From Trichoplusia ni (lineage: Eukaryota; Arthropoda; Insecta; Lepidoptera; Noctuidae), in the NCBI RefSeq assembly GCF_003590095.1, contig NC_039488.1, positions 4,092,001 to 4,156,000 of the forward strand: a stretch of 64,000 nt of DNA, read 5' to 3'. The translations under genes were made by a program, and so were the position numbers. Shown here in pieces: positions 11,888 to 24,671 of the stretch (position 1 is the stretch's first letter; each line of letters begins with the position of its first letter). The notes under the pieces are model-generated. The model did not search any database and was not told the DNA's origin. It saw nothing but the letters and a program-made list of their open reading frames with translations.

Positions 11888-14141
11888 TTTTGTCCAAATT
11901 ACATTGAGACTAACTATGTTGTGGTTCATTGTCTTCGTCCTTGCGAATTGCTCCAATGTATAGAAATAATTAGTTTTTATTTCCATTTTCCAATGTACAG
12001 AAAATGAAGTGTTGGATTTTTGCTACTCAATTTTGAGGCACTTCCTGATAAGCTAGCAGGCAAATTTTCAGGCTAGCTTCAAACCCGATGGCTATGCAAT
12101 TTTAACCATATCTAAAAACGGCTGCTCCGATTTAGATAAAATTTGAAAGGTAATTTAAAAACGAGGGTTTTTAGATTTTTTAAATCTATTATTTATCATT
12201 TCTTACTAGGCTTTAAGTAGGGATTAAGGACTTGAGTATTTTGTATCAATTTTTCATTTGTATTAACTTTTATGAAACGGCGCTAACTTTCAACATCAAT
12301 AATTTCTACTATCGTCAACTAAAAAGTATTTAAGTGCGAAATAAAAAAAAAACAATTTTACGTCATCAGTTTACGTCATCAGAATCATAAAAATTCATCC
12401 TTATACATCTACCTGTACCCACAACATACTGTGTGTTTTTGTGAATGTTTCAATAATAATGATGTACTCTTCTACTGTCTGTCTGGACGTACTCAACACT
12501 AGTACTTCATCATAAGTACATAAATCTCGGACGCCCACCAAACTGGAGTCATTGACCCTTAATAGGTTGATGACGCCAGTGAATGCTCTTACCGGGACGC
12601 TTAAATTCGGTGGTTGTAACACTTGTAACACTCATAGTAATAACGCTTTTTGTGGTTCTTTTACGTAGGAATACCGTAAAGATTATGAGCATAAGGTATT
12701 TATTAAAGATTATGTTTAAAGCTTTAATTTCTTCTTGTCAATTACGAGTAACAAGTCGTAGAATAATTTGTGTTAGAAATGCACCGGAGAGCTAGCTTAT
12801 TTAAAAGGCTTTCTTTCTCCGCAACGGCTAATTTTCGAATGTAATAAATTAAGACATTAATTAGTTCTACGAAGAAGTATTGTAATCTGGATGGATGTAA
12901 GAAAGAAGATGATAAAATTAACAACTTAACTTGGTAAAAAAATACCGCAAAAGGGTAATGTCAACAGACTAATCTACAGATCAATTAATGTTTTTCATCA
13001 AATCAAAAAGTATTTTATGGACTTTTCAGGTTATTCGCATTTGCGCCTTTTAAAAAACAAGCATTACTAATCATAAAGACTTAGATGAAACAAAAACCTT
13101 TTACGTACTGATCCGATCCAATATGTAGATATCCTTGAAAGTTAAAATCATGACTTTAGCCGTATGGTTATGGAACGTAGTCCACTCGCCTACCTGGTTG
13201 GTGATTCGACCGGACTTAATTCAAAAGACCTTGACTGCACCGACGGTCGATGGGTTGACGTTAAAATTTCTAACTAGTCATAACCTAAACATAACTACCT
13301 ACTTACTACACTCAGCAGACGTATGTATGTGTGTGCTAGGTATCTTTTTGTTTGTAGGGGTGAAAATCTATTAACTTCAATAGACTCGACGGTGTGAAGA
13401 TACGACGGACTCGTACCGTCTAAAAATACCGGTTTTTACTGCCGAGGCGCGACACCAGCATAAAAAATCGAACGAACTTACGGCTACTAACTAAACAAAA
13501 TGTTTTATCACAATCAAAGTATCGTACCGGCTTGCGAGTATAGATTTTAGCGGAACACTGGCTAGAAACATTACATTACAAGTCTTCATATCACATCAAT
13601 ATATATTTGGCGGCATTAACGACAAATAGAACCCAGAATGTCCCTACTTACAAACAACAATTTTAAATAAACTTCATCTTGTTGCGCCACCATAGCGTCC
13701 AACCCTAAGAGTGAGTAATAAACCATCTGATACTGATTTCAGATGGAAAAGTTTGAGAAAATCTTAGAAACAGGATATATTTAAACTCTATCGATTTTCG
13801 CATTCCTTAGTCTTGGCCACTTTAAGGCTTGAAATCCATGGACGTAAATAAATAAAAAAAAACAGAAGAAAATTGAGAGTTCTAGAACTTCAGTTTCCTT
13901 CAACTATTCTAGTGAGGACTATGTGTATGTAAAGTGATCCAAATTCCTATAAAAAATACAAATACGAGTGTCAGTCGACATCTACCTACGTTAATTTCGA
14001 CCACTTAGCCCGAATGCAGATTTATAAATACTCCTTGGATAGATGCCAAGGAAGTGTAGTTTTATATGACTAGAGATAGCTTTATTTATTTCCCGTCGAA
14101 ATAATATGTAATTTCCAAAGACAATTTATTTATTATTAAAC
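11888..14141. other. Intergenic, nothing recognised
   Basis: AT-rich sequence. A direct repeat of TTTACGTCATCAG occurs twice at about 12357-12382. No open frame here has coding character or recognisable similarity. Confidence 0.5.
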
Positions 14142-14400
14142 TAGCTGTTGCCCGCGACTTCGTCCCCGTGGGTAGAAGATATAAGTTATGATTTAGGTGT
14201 ACCTGCCCAGTTTTTTTCACATTTTCCATTGTATCTTAGGTCCTATTAGTCGCAGCGTGATGGTTTATAGCCTAAAGCCTTCCTCGATGAATGGTCTATT
14301 CAACACAAAAATAATTTTTCAATTTGGACCAGTAGTTCCCGAGATTAGCGCGTTCAAACAAACAAACAAACTCTTCAGCTTTATATATTAGTATAGATAA
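14142..14400 (+). repeat. Dispersed repeat family C, long copy
   Basis: It begins near CTAGCTGTTGCCCGCGACTT and ends TATTAGTATAGAT, with CCCGAGATTAGCGCG and a run of AAAC units before the end. Decayed relatives lie at 9768, 38890, 41088 and 45957. This end structure is characteristic of a very abundant insect repeat, but I cannot name the superfamily securely. Confidence 0.7.
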
Positions 14401-16011
14401 TACAAATAAATAAAAATAAAACTATAAAAAATGCTGTTTTTTTTAATTTATACTAACGTCAATAGTTCAGGGGTAAGATTTCGGTTATATTATTTATGAG
14501 AGGTAATGAAAGCAATAAAATTATTTCAATTTCTCTAATTAACTCAATTCATTAGGTATTTATTAGGGTCCCACTTACCTACCTACCTGTAATTTTCTAG
14601 AAAGGCACAGGGGTAGGCACTGAACAAAATAGTCTAACAAGACTATCAAGATTTCGTTAATAACTTGGTGGTTCAAAAAAAGTATAAGAATGCATTTGAC
14701 TCGGAAACAAAAGCCCAGCGATTTTTAGGTCAACGACTGAGCAATGTCACCTTTACCGCCTAATGACGAGATAAACCTCGCCTCCCCCTTGCCACCGACA
14801 CAAGCCGGCACCCGCGATGCCCTCTTATCTACTTGTATTGAATATATATTCTTACAATATTTAAATATAAATACCTATGTTGTACAAATGCAGTATGCTT
14901 ATCTAGAATGCACACGAAGTATTGTTGATAAAGAATCAGCGTAGCAATTTGAATTAGAATGATATCATGTAGCACACATCAACAAAAATATATATATTTC
15001 GTTTTTAATTAAATAATCTTATACAGACAATGTAATTGAATGTGTGACGCGTTTGTATTCATGCCGATGACTTCAAGCACAACGCAACGATGTTACATCG
15101 ACATAGCAGCAAGTTAGCATAACATTGTATAGGCGTCTACCTACATACATAGTTGGTTACGAACACCGGCATTGTGACCGCATTCAATTTGGGAGGGCAC
15201 CTTCAAACGATGCCGTTGACCGTGGTCAGGGACAAGCGGGCCCTGACCGTGAGACGACGCGCCATTCGCCGAAACATTCCGCGCTTGGCCTAAATCGTAG
15301 TGACGTAACGATGCCGCTTACAATTCATACCATACTAACCTAACTATTAAAAGTGTCTAAACACCTACCTAGTACATTTTCTTTATTATTTAACTTAGCT
15401 AAAAGACCTCGCGCGTTTTATCTAATTTTCTTGGTCTCTGGTACATAGTAATAAATGTTCTACTAATAATTTTCATAAGGGAATTCTCAAATAAAACGAT
15501 CCCTCATAACGCAGTTTTAGCACGGGCTAGCAACATGACCCTTATTGATTTACTTAGGGTCAGGAAGAAACAAAAAACAATACACGTCAACTTAACTCTG
15601 GCGTTCTATACCTTAGGCAAGATGGCGGACAAAAACGGTTGGTACGATCGGTGCACATGCGTGCTTGCAATTAATTATTTTTACTTCATCGATCATCAGG
15701 ATTTACCAAAGACTAAAATATCAAGAATTCGTAATGTATGTGATAAATGTAAACTGCATAGAAAAGTTTTTGACTGAGATAGTGAACAACTGTTTCATAC
15801 CGCAAAAAGCCAAAAAAATCGGTAAACTAACAGGTACAAATAGTTTAAATTTTAGTAGGTAAAACAGCCATCTCATCGTAATCTAGTAATATATATGTTT
15901 CGGTGTTTTATCCTCTTCTTATATCTAGTTCAAAAATAATGTAAAACTATAGTTTTACAGTACCTATGCTTCTGCCTTGAAATACTAGCGGGAGGGCAAG
16001 ATTAAGTATGG
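14401..16011. other. Intergenic with possible promoter-like patch
   Basis: Most is AT-rich. About 15140-15330 is richer in CpG and holds an inverted repeat (GGTCAGGG / CCCTGACC, 15224-15248). At about 15618 an AAGATGGCGGAC motif resembles a YY1/Pho site or a start-codon context. No spliceable coding exon follows that I can confirm. Confidence 0.35.
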
Positions 16012-16205
16012 TTATGGAATAAGGCTTGTCACACCTGCCCATGGCGAATGAGTAACTAAGAGACCTCCCGGCGGGCTCAGAAGGGCATGGTGGAACAACC
16101 TCGATTCTTCCTGGCAGATTTGGTGCTTCTTAGCCATAGGCCGGTATAAATTGAAAGAGGGAAAGGAGGCCTTTGATCTGCAGTACGCGGCTGGCCAATA
16201 ACAAT
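16012..16205 (+). mobile_element. 3' fragment of a non-LTR retrotransposon
   Basis: The stretch contains GGGCTCAGAAGGGCATGG, TTCTTCCTGGCAGATTTGG and TAGCCATAGGCCGG blocks that I recognise as a common 3'-end region of moth LINEs. The coding frame is lost. It is followed by a short AATAAT-rich tail, as expected for a 5'-truncated insertion. Confidence 0.6.
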
Positions 16206-19200
16206 AATACAGATATTGGGCAATACAATAAAATAACAATAATACGGTTTATTTTTTTATTACATCAAGTAATATCAATGTAACATTAATTCCTTTTTAC
16301 ACAAAAACTAGTAAAGTCAATCATTGTAAAACGCACCCCACAAGAATTTTGTTCAAGTTAAAAACCACATTTTAATTGAGTTTAAATAGAAACAAGCGGC
16401 GTTCATCTACAACAGATTATGTACCGAACTTATTTTCATAACTACGCAATACACATCCATATTTACCAAATATACTTCTAATAACAATTAATATATCAAT
16501 TGGGATGCATTCCGCAGATCATAGCACAGACAAAATATAGATATTTTTCTTATCATATGTTAGTCTGAATAATTCGTTATGTAGGTAGGTACACTTGACT
16601 ACATTCATAAATTCCAAAAGTTCGTTCTATCTAGTATGTCACAACCCTTAGTCATTCATTTAACACATGTTATTTTATGCTACACGTCTTATTTTATTTA
16701 CAAAAACTATTCAAATTAAGCCTACCCCGCAGCGGCTAAGTAAACTAAATAACGTAAACTTAAATATATACATAAAAAAGTTTTATTGAAAGTCTGCTCA
16801 CTGCGCCACGACAAAAACTTCGTTTGACAACATACGCTCCAGAACGGAAACAGGACATTTCACAGAGATTAAATGATTGGATTCAGATTCCATTATTACT
16901 CATAACCTAATATTTATTCGTATAATTAATTAGGTATGGCCCTGTTTACCCTGCTTACTTTGGTGACCAGTGTACTTAGTAAAAAACTTCTGCAAAATGA
17001 CCACTTTATGTTCAAGAACTTTGTTTTTTGACGTCATTAAGACCCAATATATAATTTTGGCTTTTATGAGAAAAATAGATAAAACACATCGTTTGATTTT
17101 TTCATGTTACAGTAACAAAAAACGTATATAATTAACATAAGACAAACTTAATACAACAATATAACATTTTCACATGTACCTAACTACCTAGAAGTTCCTT
17201 CAAACACACCACTACGTCCAATTATATTATTCTCCTTTTATCTACCATAATATCATTAACGTTATTTTATAGAACATTGATTACATGAACATTTTAAAGA
17301 ATACAAATGGCATTTCTACATGCACCAACGATGTAGCGTCGTTGTTCCAAGGGAAATTTCCATTACATTTCAAGAATAAACATTTGCCCCGGAACCATGT
17401 GCTATGTGTAAGTCACTATCAGTAGCTATAAGAATATAAATTTATGAAATTAAAACTTCGAACATTATTCAGTCACACATAACTATATAAATAAACTATT
17501 AACTTGAACAAATCACACTTATTATGTTTACAATGTACACAGCAAAGAGATCACGTTACATGTGTTATGAAATAGGTACTTAATTACATCTAACAAAATC
17601 CGGAGAAATTGAAACTTGTAGTGAGTGTACAAGACACGCCTTTAGCAAAATATTTACTACGAGATGTCCTAACTGTTAAAAAATAGCAACGTTTGTCATT
17701 AAATATACAATTCGGTAGACGAGATTTTGAAATGAGTATGAAGCTAGTAAAAACATCCAATTGTACACTTGTATGGATTCACTTTAAGACGAATATAAGC
17801 TGTCCTGCATGACCGTTATTCAAAGTTTAAATCGCTTACGGTCTAGCGAGGAAGCTAGATCAACATTGCAGTTTGATGACATAGTCATAAGTTTACGAGA
17901 GGTTGATCAATTAATCAGAATATCAAAATTTAAAAGCGACGTATTTTTTTAACTCTTGGGTATCTCAGGACAACACATATATTTTCATTATACTAATTAG
18001 CAAATAATGTTTCGATTCATTGATTATATTAATATGTAAATTATTTCATGGAACACTCAATTATCTAATTCGTAAATTAAAGACATAAAGTATTTAGTGC
18101 CACAATTAAACCTTTTACTTATATTACGTATACACAAGTTACTTAATGATTCAATAATAAATCTTACTTAATGTTTATCTACTAAAGCTGTAACCTAATA
18201 ATGAATTACCAACTCCTAAACAAAGTGTTATACAATGTAGGTTGGTATGAATCTATGTAAAATTTCTAAGTCCACATGAATTACACCTATGATTATCGAA
18301 TTATTTCATAATAAATCAGATATATACCCAGATACACAATCACTATACTAACAATGTTTAACACCAATACACGAAAAATTCAGCACTACTTATAGAAATA
18401 ATCAGAAACCACATTAGGTACTTATTGAAACGGCAAGGATAAGTGAATGTACACCAATAATGTATTTTTTATTCGAAAGTACACAGAAATACCGTATTAT
18501 CTATTCATAGAACCATAATATTATAAATTATGCACGAATGCATTGGTTGCTTGATAAATACTGACCATTATGTTATAAATCGGAAAAATACTTGTAATCG
18601 GGCGAGTATTCCGTCTAATTAGGCAGCAGCATTACGCCTACCGATGGGTAGCTATAACTTTTAAATATCTGCGAATATTGGCACTGTCGCGGTTAATATA
18701 GGTACTTTATAGGTACCATCAATGGTGAATAAGTGAACTTACACCATTCTTAGCAGTCCGTGCCATCTGTGGCATTCTCCCTGTTGACACAGCTGAATCT
18801 TACTCGGCTCTTAATGTCAATAAGTTTGATTACTGATAAAAATCTAAGGTAATTTGCAAGTCAGTTATCTGCTATGGTATTAATCATAACGGTGTTATAT
18901 AATAACACTCAAATATACAATAGCCTACACCATGTCCTCAGCTTGGTCAATCAAGTCACTTTACCAATTGTAATGTTAACTCTTTTACTTTTTACCGCAC
19001 CTTGATACTAATCAGTTACCTATTCATTATTACCCTGCTTGCAAGCACGACTCTGATATAATAAGTATTCATTTTTATGGATACAAGACGATTACAATAA
19101 TTAATTATTTTGATGGATATGCAGTCCCTTACGTTGGTTATTCGCAGGACTTTCAATTTATTCCAGTGGGAAATGTAAAAATAGATTTTTCCAAAGTATT

Positions 19201-20006
19201 CAGCTAATATAAATAAATATGGCAAGAGCAGCAAAGACCTGCGATAGGGTATTTACTAAAAAATCAAATTAATCAGTAAGATCGATTTCTAAAATATTAC
19301 ATTTTGAATTGACGATTAGATTACGTATTCAATTAATAAAAATCTACGAAGATCAAACGCATCAAAGAAGGTGAAACTTATAAAAATGTGGACTAGTAAC
19401 ATCACTTGTCTGTTAACTATACTGATAAGTGACGTCACAAGAGATCTCAACTGACTTCCTAACTTATTTTTACGCAGTAAAACTACAAATATGTTTGCAG
19501 TATTTTTTTTTAATCTATCTTACTGTTTAACTAGATTTTTAAGGCAAATACCCAATTAATTATTGCCCAGCAATGATAGTTAAAAAATCTGGGGCCACAA
19601 TTAGATTAGTTCGTACTTTCATACCAAGCGCTGTAGATACGCTGAGATCATAATGATCTAGTACATGATATAGCGGGATACACAAAATAATTTATTTCTT
19701 ATTCTTTCATATAGCGCAATTATATGGCAAGTTATAAACGACGAATTAGCTATAGGTAGAGTAGCTGCCGGTTGTGAATTGCTAATACCAGCATCCTAGG
19801 CAATAACAACTTAGCATGTTGTGGGTTATACTTAGTCAATTTCAAAATTGATATTTTATTTCTACAAGAGTCCTACACATATCACTGGTACTACAACTAT
19901 TAGTATTTTGCCACGCGGTCTACTCACATCTGTGATATGTGAAACCGATCGTTTTCTTTATTTTTATTTGGATAAATTATATCACAACTGACATAGACAG
20001 CTATGT
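16206..20006. other. Repeat-poor AT-rich block
   Basis: There is no supportable gene and almost no recognisable repeat, unlike neighbouring DNA. Two minus-strand AATAAA signals lie at 16248-16253 and 16256-16261. The block could be the long 3' UTR or introns of an unseen minus-strand transcript. This is inference only. Confidence 0.35.
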
Positions 20007-20255
20007 GGGCCCGATGCTGCTATTTACACTGGCCGATGAATAAATGGAAAAAAATCTTAAATTCGCACTATTCGTATTATTCTATGCATTTTGGTAACAC
20101 GATAATTGTAATTCAGTACGGGGCGGAACCCTAACGATCAATACAATGAATTTTCAATTATTGTGTAGGCAAAATGCTACATGATAGGAATAGTTTCAAA
20201 TTTAATCCAACTGCCATTCATTCATCGGCCGTTGTTACTAGCAGAATCGGGGCCC
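20007..20255. mobile_element. MITE family G, copy 2
   Basis: The ends are GGGCCCGATGCTGC...GGCCGATGAAT on the left and its complement, finishing GCAGAATCGGGGCCC, on the right. Internal blocks match the copies at 10634, 34694 and 37451. At about 249 bp with no coding frame, it is a non-autonomous DNA transposon. Confidence 0.85.
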
Positions 20256-22161
20256 TGCTTTCCTAAGAACATCGCAATACGCATTTACTTTCTTGTAGAA
20301 TTTCGTTGTCCGTTCTATCACATCCTAGGTTAACAATTATTCTGTTTAACATTCGCGAAAATATGAAGATACTAGATAAGATAGAAAAAAAAAACGATTT
20401 AATCATAGGTACATATCAAGCTCTTGATTTTAAGGGCGTTTAGACCATTTGAAAAGCAAATTCGGATTTTGGAAATTCAAACCCTTTTTAGCTAAGTTAC
20501 GAGCCTAATCGCTTTCGGATAATGCTGGAAAAGGCGGGTTTAGGTTCCTAACAAAAGGCGGTTAGTTTTTTTTAAAATTGCGGTCTATTCTAAAGATCTA
20601 CTTTATTAAAGTTATATACATGGAAATATTTAAAGATTAGAGTAATATTATTGTATCATTTTCCCCGCCGGGTTTGCCTACAAAAACTGCTGCTCTAGGG
20701 CTATTTTCAGTACCAAATACAATAATGTTTTATGAAAAGGATAGAATAACTGAATGAAATAAAACATCTTTGTTTCTTCTCTCCCAAGTATAGCTCGGTT
20801 GACAAAAATATTTTACATTCATAGGACTAAAAGTAAATCCATTGTACAAGCAATAATTTAGTAGGTTATACTGTATTCGCTAAGGTTTTTCTTTTCATCT
20901 TCTAATTGATTGAATAGTACAAAAGAACTCGCCGCAAGGTACAGTTAGTTGCCATGTCAATATGTATAAAGATAAAGGGCGATGGCCGCTTTAGCGAATC
21001 AATAGATTTAGTAGTATTTCCGAGGTAAACATGAATATGACCACTCATTGGAATTACCAACGTAACGGACATAGCGATTAAAATAGAGCCTGGTCAAACC
21101 ACTTTTACAATATTTTAGCTTGTAATATTCTGATATTCTAATGAGTTAACAGCTATTTTCTAGTCCGGCCATATACCGAAGTTTTGCCATGTAGTTAATT
21201 CTAATCGATATGCAATTCCGACGTTCAAAAATATTTAAATTGACGATTGAAAAAGAAACAAATATGAATAATAGGAAAAACGGCAGAATTAGAAAAGACG
21301 CTCCGCCAACGAAATAAAAAATATGCCACCATGTAACAATACGTAAATTTTGACAACATAAAGGTGGTTTAAACGCTTATTTTTTGAAGTAACACTAGTA
21401 ATATCTACATTTCAGTATTATATTAATTGGTATCATAATTCCTATGGTTGGCAATAGTAAAAAATTCTGCATAAGACATGGCGTCACTGGCATTTATGTC
21501 GTAGCCCTAATATTTTTAACAAGTAACAATTGAGCTTCATCCTGACATGGTCCCTCCGAGATCTTATTCATCATTACTCCATACAAACATACCTAATTTT
21601 GATGAATGTTAAAATTTGAGCAAATTCGAATTGGCCTTAGTCTGTTTTACATGGACAGAAATTTCGTATTCATTTATCTAACAAGGAGTTTTAATATTTA
21701 TTTAATTGAAAGTTTTTGGTACAATATGTAATTTATTATTTTATTTAAGTACAAGGTAAACCAGCTGCATTTTGTGTGTTTTGTTTCAATTCAAGGATGC
21801 AGGTCGCACCTCAAAAGAATGGTGTGGTAATGAGTTTTTTTATATAATATCATAATTATGTGTGTTACTTCAGCAGTAAATTTGACATTTATACATTTCA
21901 ATATGAAGTGAAATATTTACCTGGATCAATATCAATATCATGTCAACTTGCCTGGTTAGGTACTGTACAGTCTTTCTTTTCTTTTATTGTATGTAATAGT
22001 CGACAGCTTGCAGGCTTCAATTATCACTATCAATAAAACAACAATAATAATGTTCCACATTGAACATTTGGTCAGCTATACCATCTACTTACGTAAATAA
22101 TAACCATTTTGAAAACTTAACTAATCATCTTAGGAACAGACATCACAAAGTTATTCACAAT
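20256..22161. other. 3' flank of Met1
   Basis: AT-rich sequence downstream of the Met1 stop codon. It probably includes the Met1 3' UTR down to about 21.97 kb. No other gene is visible. Confidence 0.5.
21983..21988 (-). terminator. Poly(A) signal for Met1
   Basis: AATAAA on the minus strand, about 175 nt beyond the Met1 stop codon and the first canonical hexamer downstream. Another lies near 21731. Confidence 0.5.
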
Positions 22162-23742
22162 CTACAGATCAACATTAACATCTTGAAGTCCACTGTGTCT
22201 TTTCAAATATTCACTGCTGTCATCACAGTCAATTTTTCTCCTCTTCCTAGAGTCAAATCGTACTCCAGTTTCTTGAACAACCTTTTCACTGTTCTGAATT
22301 GCAGAAATTATATTTTCTTTAGAAGGTGGCACAAGTTTCAGCTCATCAATATTTTCATTGACTGATGGCTCAACAAGATGCATGACAATGCGCTCTAAGC
22401 GCTTTGGATGCTCTACTGGAGCATCATCAGTGGCTGCAATCTCATTCTGCTGTTTCTCTACATCAATAATGACAGAATATTTCCTTTTCATTTCTTCCAT
22501 CATTCTAAGTCCATAATCCTCTCCAATAACACTGTTAACACAAACAAAACTTTGGACCTTTTTAGTTTTTCTATCAATTTCCAGGAATCCTCTTGTCCTC
22601 ATGTATATAAAGTGTCCAGAGCGTGACATCAGCCTGTAGTAAGACTCACCAAATTCTCGGCTCTCATCATACATTTGTCGCAGAACACATATAACCCAGC
22701 GAACATCATCTTTGTGCATAAATACAAATGCCGAGGTTCCCGTAACTTCTTCAGTCATGTAACCTATGGCTAATGAGATGCTTAGGTCACACTGCACTAT
22801 ACGCCCATCTATCAAATGCCTCGTCCAATATTCAGAATAGGCTGTTGGTGGTAAGATACGTGCTGGCATGGCACTGGATAATACATGGATCATACCAATA
22901 AAAACCACATCATTACCACTTGAAGAAAAGGTTCTGTTGGTCCGAACTCTTTGTCGTCTTATAATCTGTTCATCTTGTACACCATTAGAAGTAGCTTTAT
23001 CAGAGCGCCTTAATATGCCATCAATACGGCATCTCTCGTACCTTGCAGGATCAGAACGGGCCCCTGCTCTTGTAATACGAACATGAAAGTTGTGATGATG
23101 TTCAAAAAGCCGGCTATCACAACTTGTTTGTAATTCTTGAGGATAAATATGATGGCGAAGGATTTCTTTATCATCTGGATGTATGTAATTATACATGTCT
23201 TGCCCAAGTAAATCAATATGACAGTATCCCAACTTTTCTTGGACATTAGGAGATACAATAAACAAACGACCACGGCATGTTACACCGAACATAATGCCAC
23301 CAAACAGGTCGAAAAACTTCAAAAACGATGATGACCAAGTCTCCAAGTGGCCACATTTGATTGTGTTACCAAACACATGCTCGTTACGGAGCTTGTTAGC
23401 GGCGAGTCTTAACACACTCGTCTTATCTACTTTGCGTTGCGAGTGCACTATATCCGACAACAACGACATAATTAGACTTATTTGGGAATTATATTGGCTC
23501 CGTCGTTGCTTCTCAGCTATAATACGAGACTCCCGATCACTTGCTTTTGCGGTAGGCATACCTGGTGAGTGTGAATCGGAAGAGGAATCACCGCTGTTAG
23601 GAGCTTGCATGTCATGGCCCATAACTGGCGCTGGCACACCCACCGTCAACCCAAACTCCGTCGTAGGGCTTGCAAGTCCTAACTGGCTAGCCATAGCTGA
23701 ATGCATTCCAAGATGCGTACTCGCTCCGCCTGAAGACGTCAT
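22162..23742 (-). CDS. Met1: Methoprene-tolerant 1 (juvenile hormone receptor)
   Basis: A 526-aa nuclear bHLH-PAS protein, the juvenile-hormone receptor that pairs with Taiman/SRC to activate targets such as Kr-h1. In order: Ser/Gly-rich N-terminus (1-68), bHLH (about 69-124, with AEKQRR and the Met-typical KVDKTSVLRLAANKLR), PAS-A (about 138-220), PAS-B (about 308-410, the hormone-binding fold in this family) and an acidic/polar tail with a basic cluster RKRRK at about 499-503. The whole CDS is one exon. Lepidoptera are known to carry two Met genes, with Met1 intronless, so I favour Met1 over Met2. The first ATG of the frame is taken as the start. A 5' UTR intron cannot be ruled out. The gene is divergent from the protease about 930 bp away. 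Confidence 0.9.
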   Translation of the reverse strand: MTSSGGASTHLGMHSAMASQLGLASPTTEFGLTVGVPAPVMGHDMQAPNSGDSSSDSHSPGMPTAKASDRESRIIAEKQRRSQYNSQISLIMSLLSDIVHSQRKVDKTSVLRLAANKLRNEHVFGNTIKCGHLETWSSSFLKFFDLFGGIMFGVTCRGRLFIVSPNVQEKLGYCHIDLLGQDMYNYIHPDDKEILRHHIYPQELQTSCDSRLFEHHHNFHVRITRAGARSDPARYERCRIDGILRRSDKATSNGVQDEQIIRRQRVRTNRTFSSSGNDVVFIGMIHVLSSAMPARILPPTAYSEYWTRHLIDGRIVQCDLSISLAIGYMTEEVTGTSAFVFMHKDDVRWVICVLRQMYDESREFGESYYRLMSRSGHFIYMRTRGFLEIDRKTKKVQSFVCVNSVIGEDYGLRMMEEMKRKYSVIIDVEKQQNEIAATDDAPVEHPKRLERIVMHLVEPSVNENIDELKLVPPSKENIISAIQNSEKVVQETGVRFDSRKRRKIDCDDSSEYLKRHSGLQDVNVDL

Positions 23743-24671
23743 ATCGCCGACCGATACTGCTGCTCACAAACTACGTCCTTGTTGGTATCATTACAATCCA
23801 ATAACCTTACGTAGATAGTGAAACCGTAAATATACATATAAAAACATGCTGCCTATGTTATCGGATTGCAATTACAATACTTTTATAATAATACACTGTC
23901 ACATCACAACAAACAAGTCCTTTTTCACAATACACAGAATCCAAAGTGCTTATTTAGCTGAGTTCACACTGTGCATGCTACAACTGGGCTTGGAGTAACC
24001 GAATCGACTAATCTGTATGATTCTGCCTGCCTGTGTCTGTCCACTAGAAAAGAACGCGCCGATTATTATCAAAGCAATGTTACCAACAGTTTATGTCAAA
24101 TATTAAAAATTTCACATTACAAAACATTTTATGAAGCTGGCAACACAAAGAAATCGTGTCTTTGCTTTAGTCGATGTTGTTATTAGTCGATGATAACCAG
24201 TTCCATTTCCATAATACATTAAGGTATAACTTGATGTTTCTGGAAAACAGACAAGTTTCTTTTTCACTTAATAAATTAATGAACAGCAAACATATATTTT
24301 TACGTAACAAAGTCGCGTTAAAAACCGCGCCTATCTGGAGTATGCCTTTGGTGGAAAATCAACCAACATGTCAAATTGTCAAACGTCAAATTTAAATTCT
24401 TGATTGTTTTGGAATTTCTTGCATTTAGAGCTTTGCTGCAGTAGTCGCCTAGCGCGAACCGGTTTGATTTAAAAATAAACACAGCAACACAAATATTTCT
24501 TTGCGATGATTTAATGTAAGGATTATTGGTTGCGAATAACTTTGTTGTTATTTTAAAACTCTTTTTGGATAAGGAAAAGTTTTAAAAATTTTAAGAAACA
24601 AGTTTTGAAGATTACTTGTGCTATCAAGAAGGAAAGAATATTATTTTAGTGTCTTTATTATTTAAATAAAT
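23743..24671. promoter_or_regulatory. Divergent intergenic region, Met1 / protease
   Basis: About 930 bp separate the two start codons, so 5' UTRs and both promoters must fall here unless upstream exons exist. I see no TATA box that I would trust, and no clear kappa-B or JH-response element. Short open frames here lack coding character. Confidence 0.5.

Noticed and set aside
1..22000. A CRISPR array, operon or prokaryotic insertion in the left part
   Set aside because: There are no regularly spaced identical repeats, no ribosome-binding-site-led gene runs and no prokaryotic coding density.
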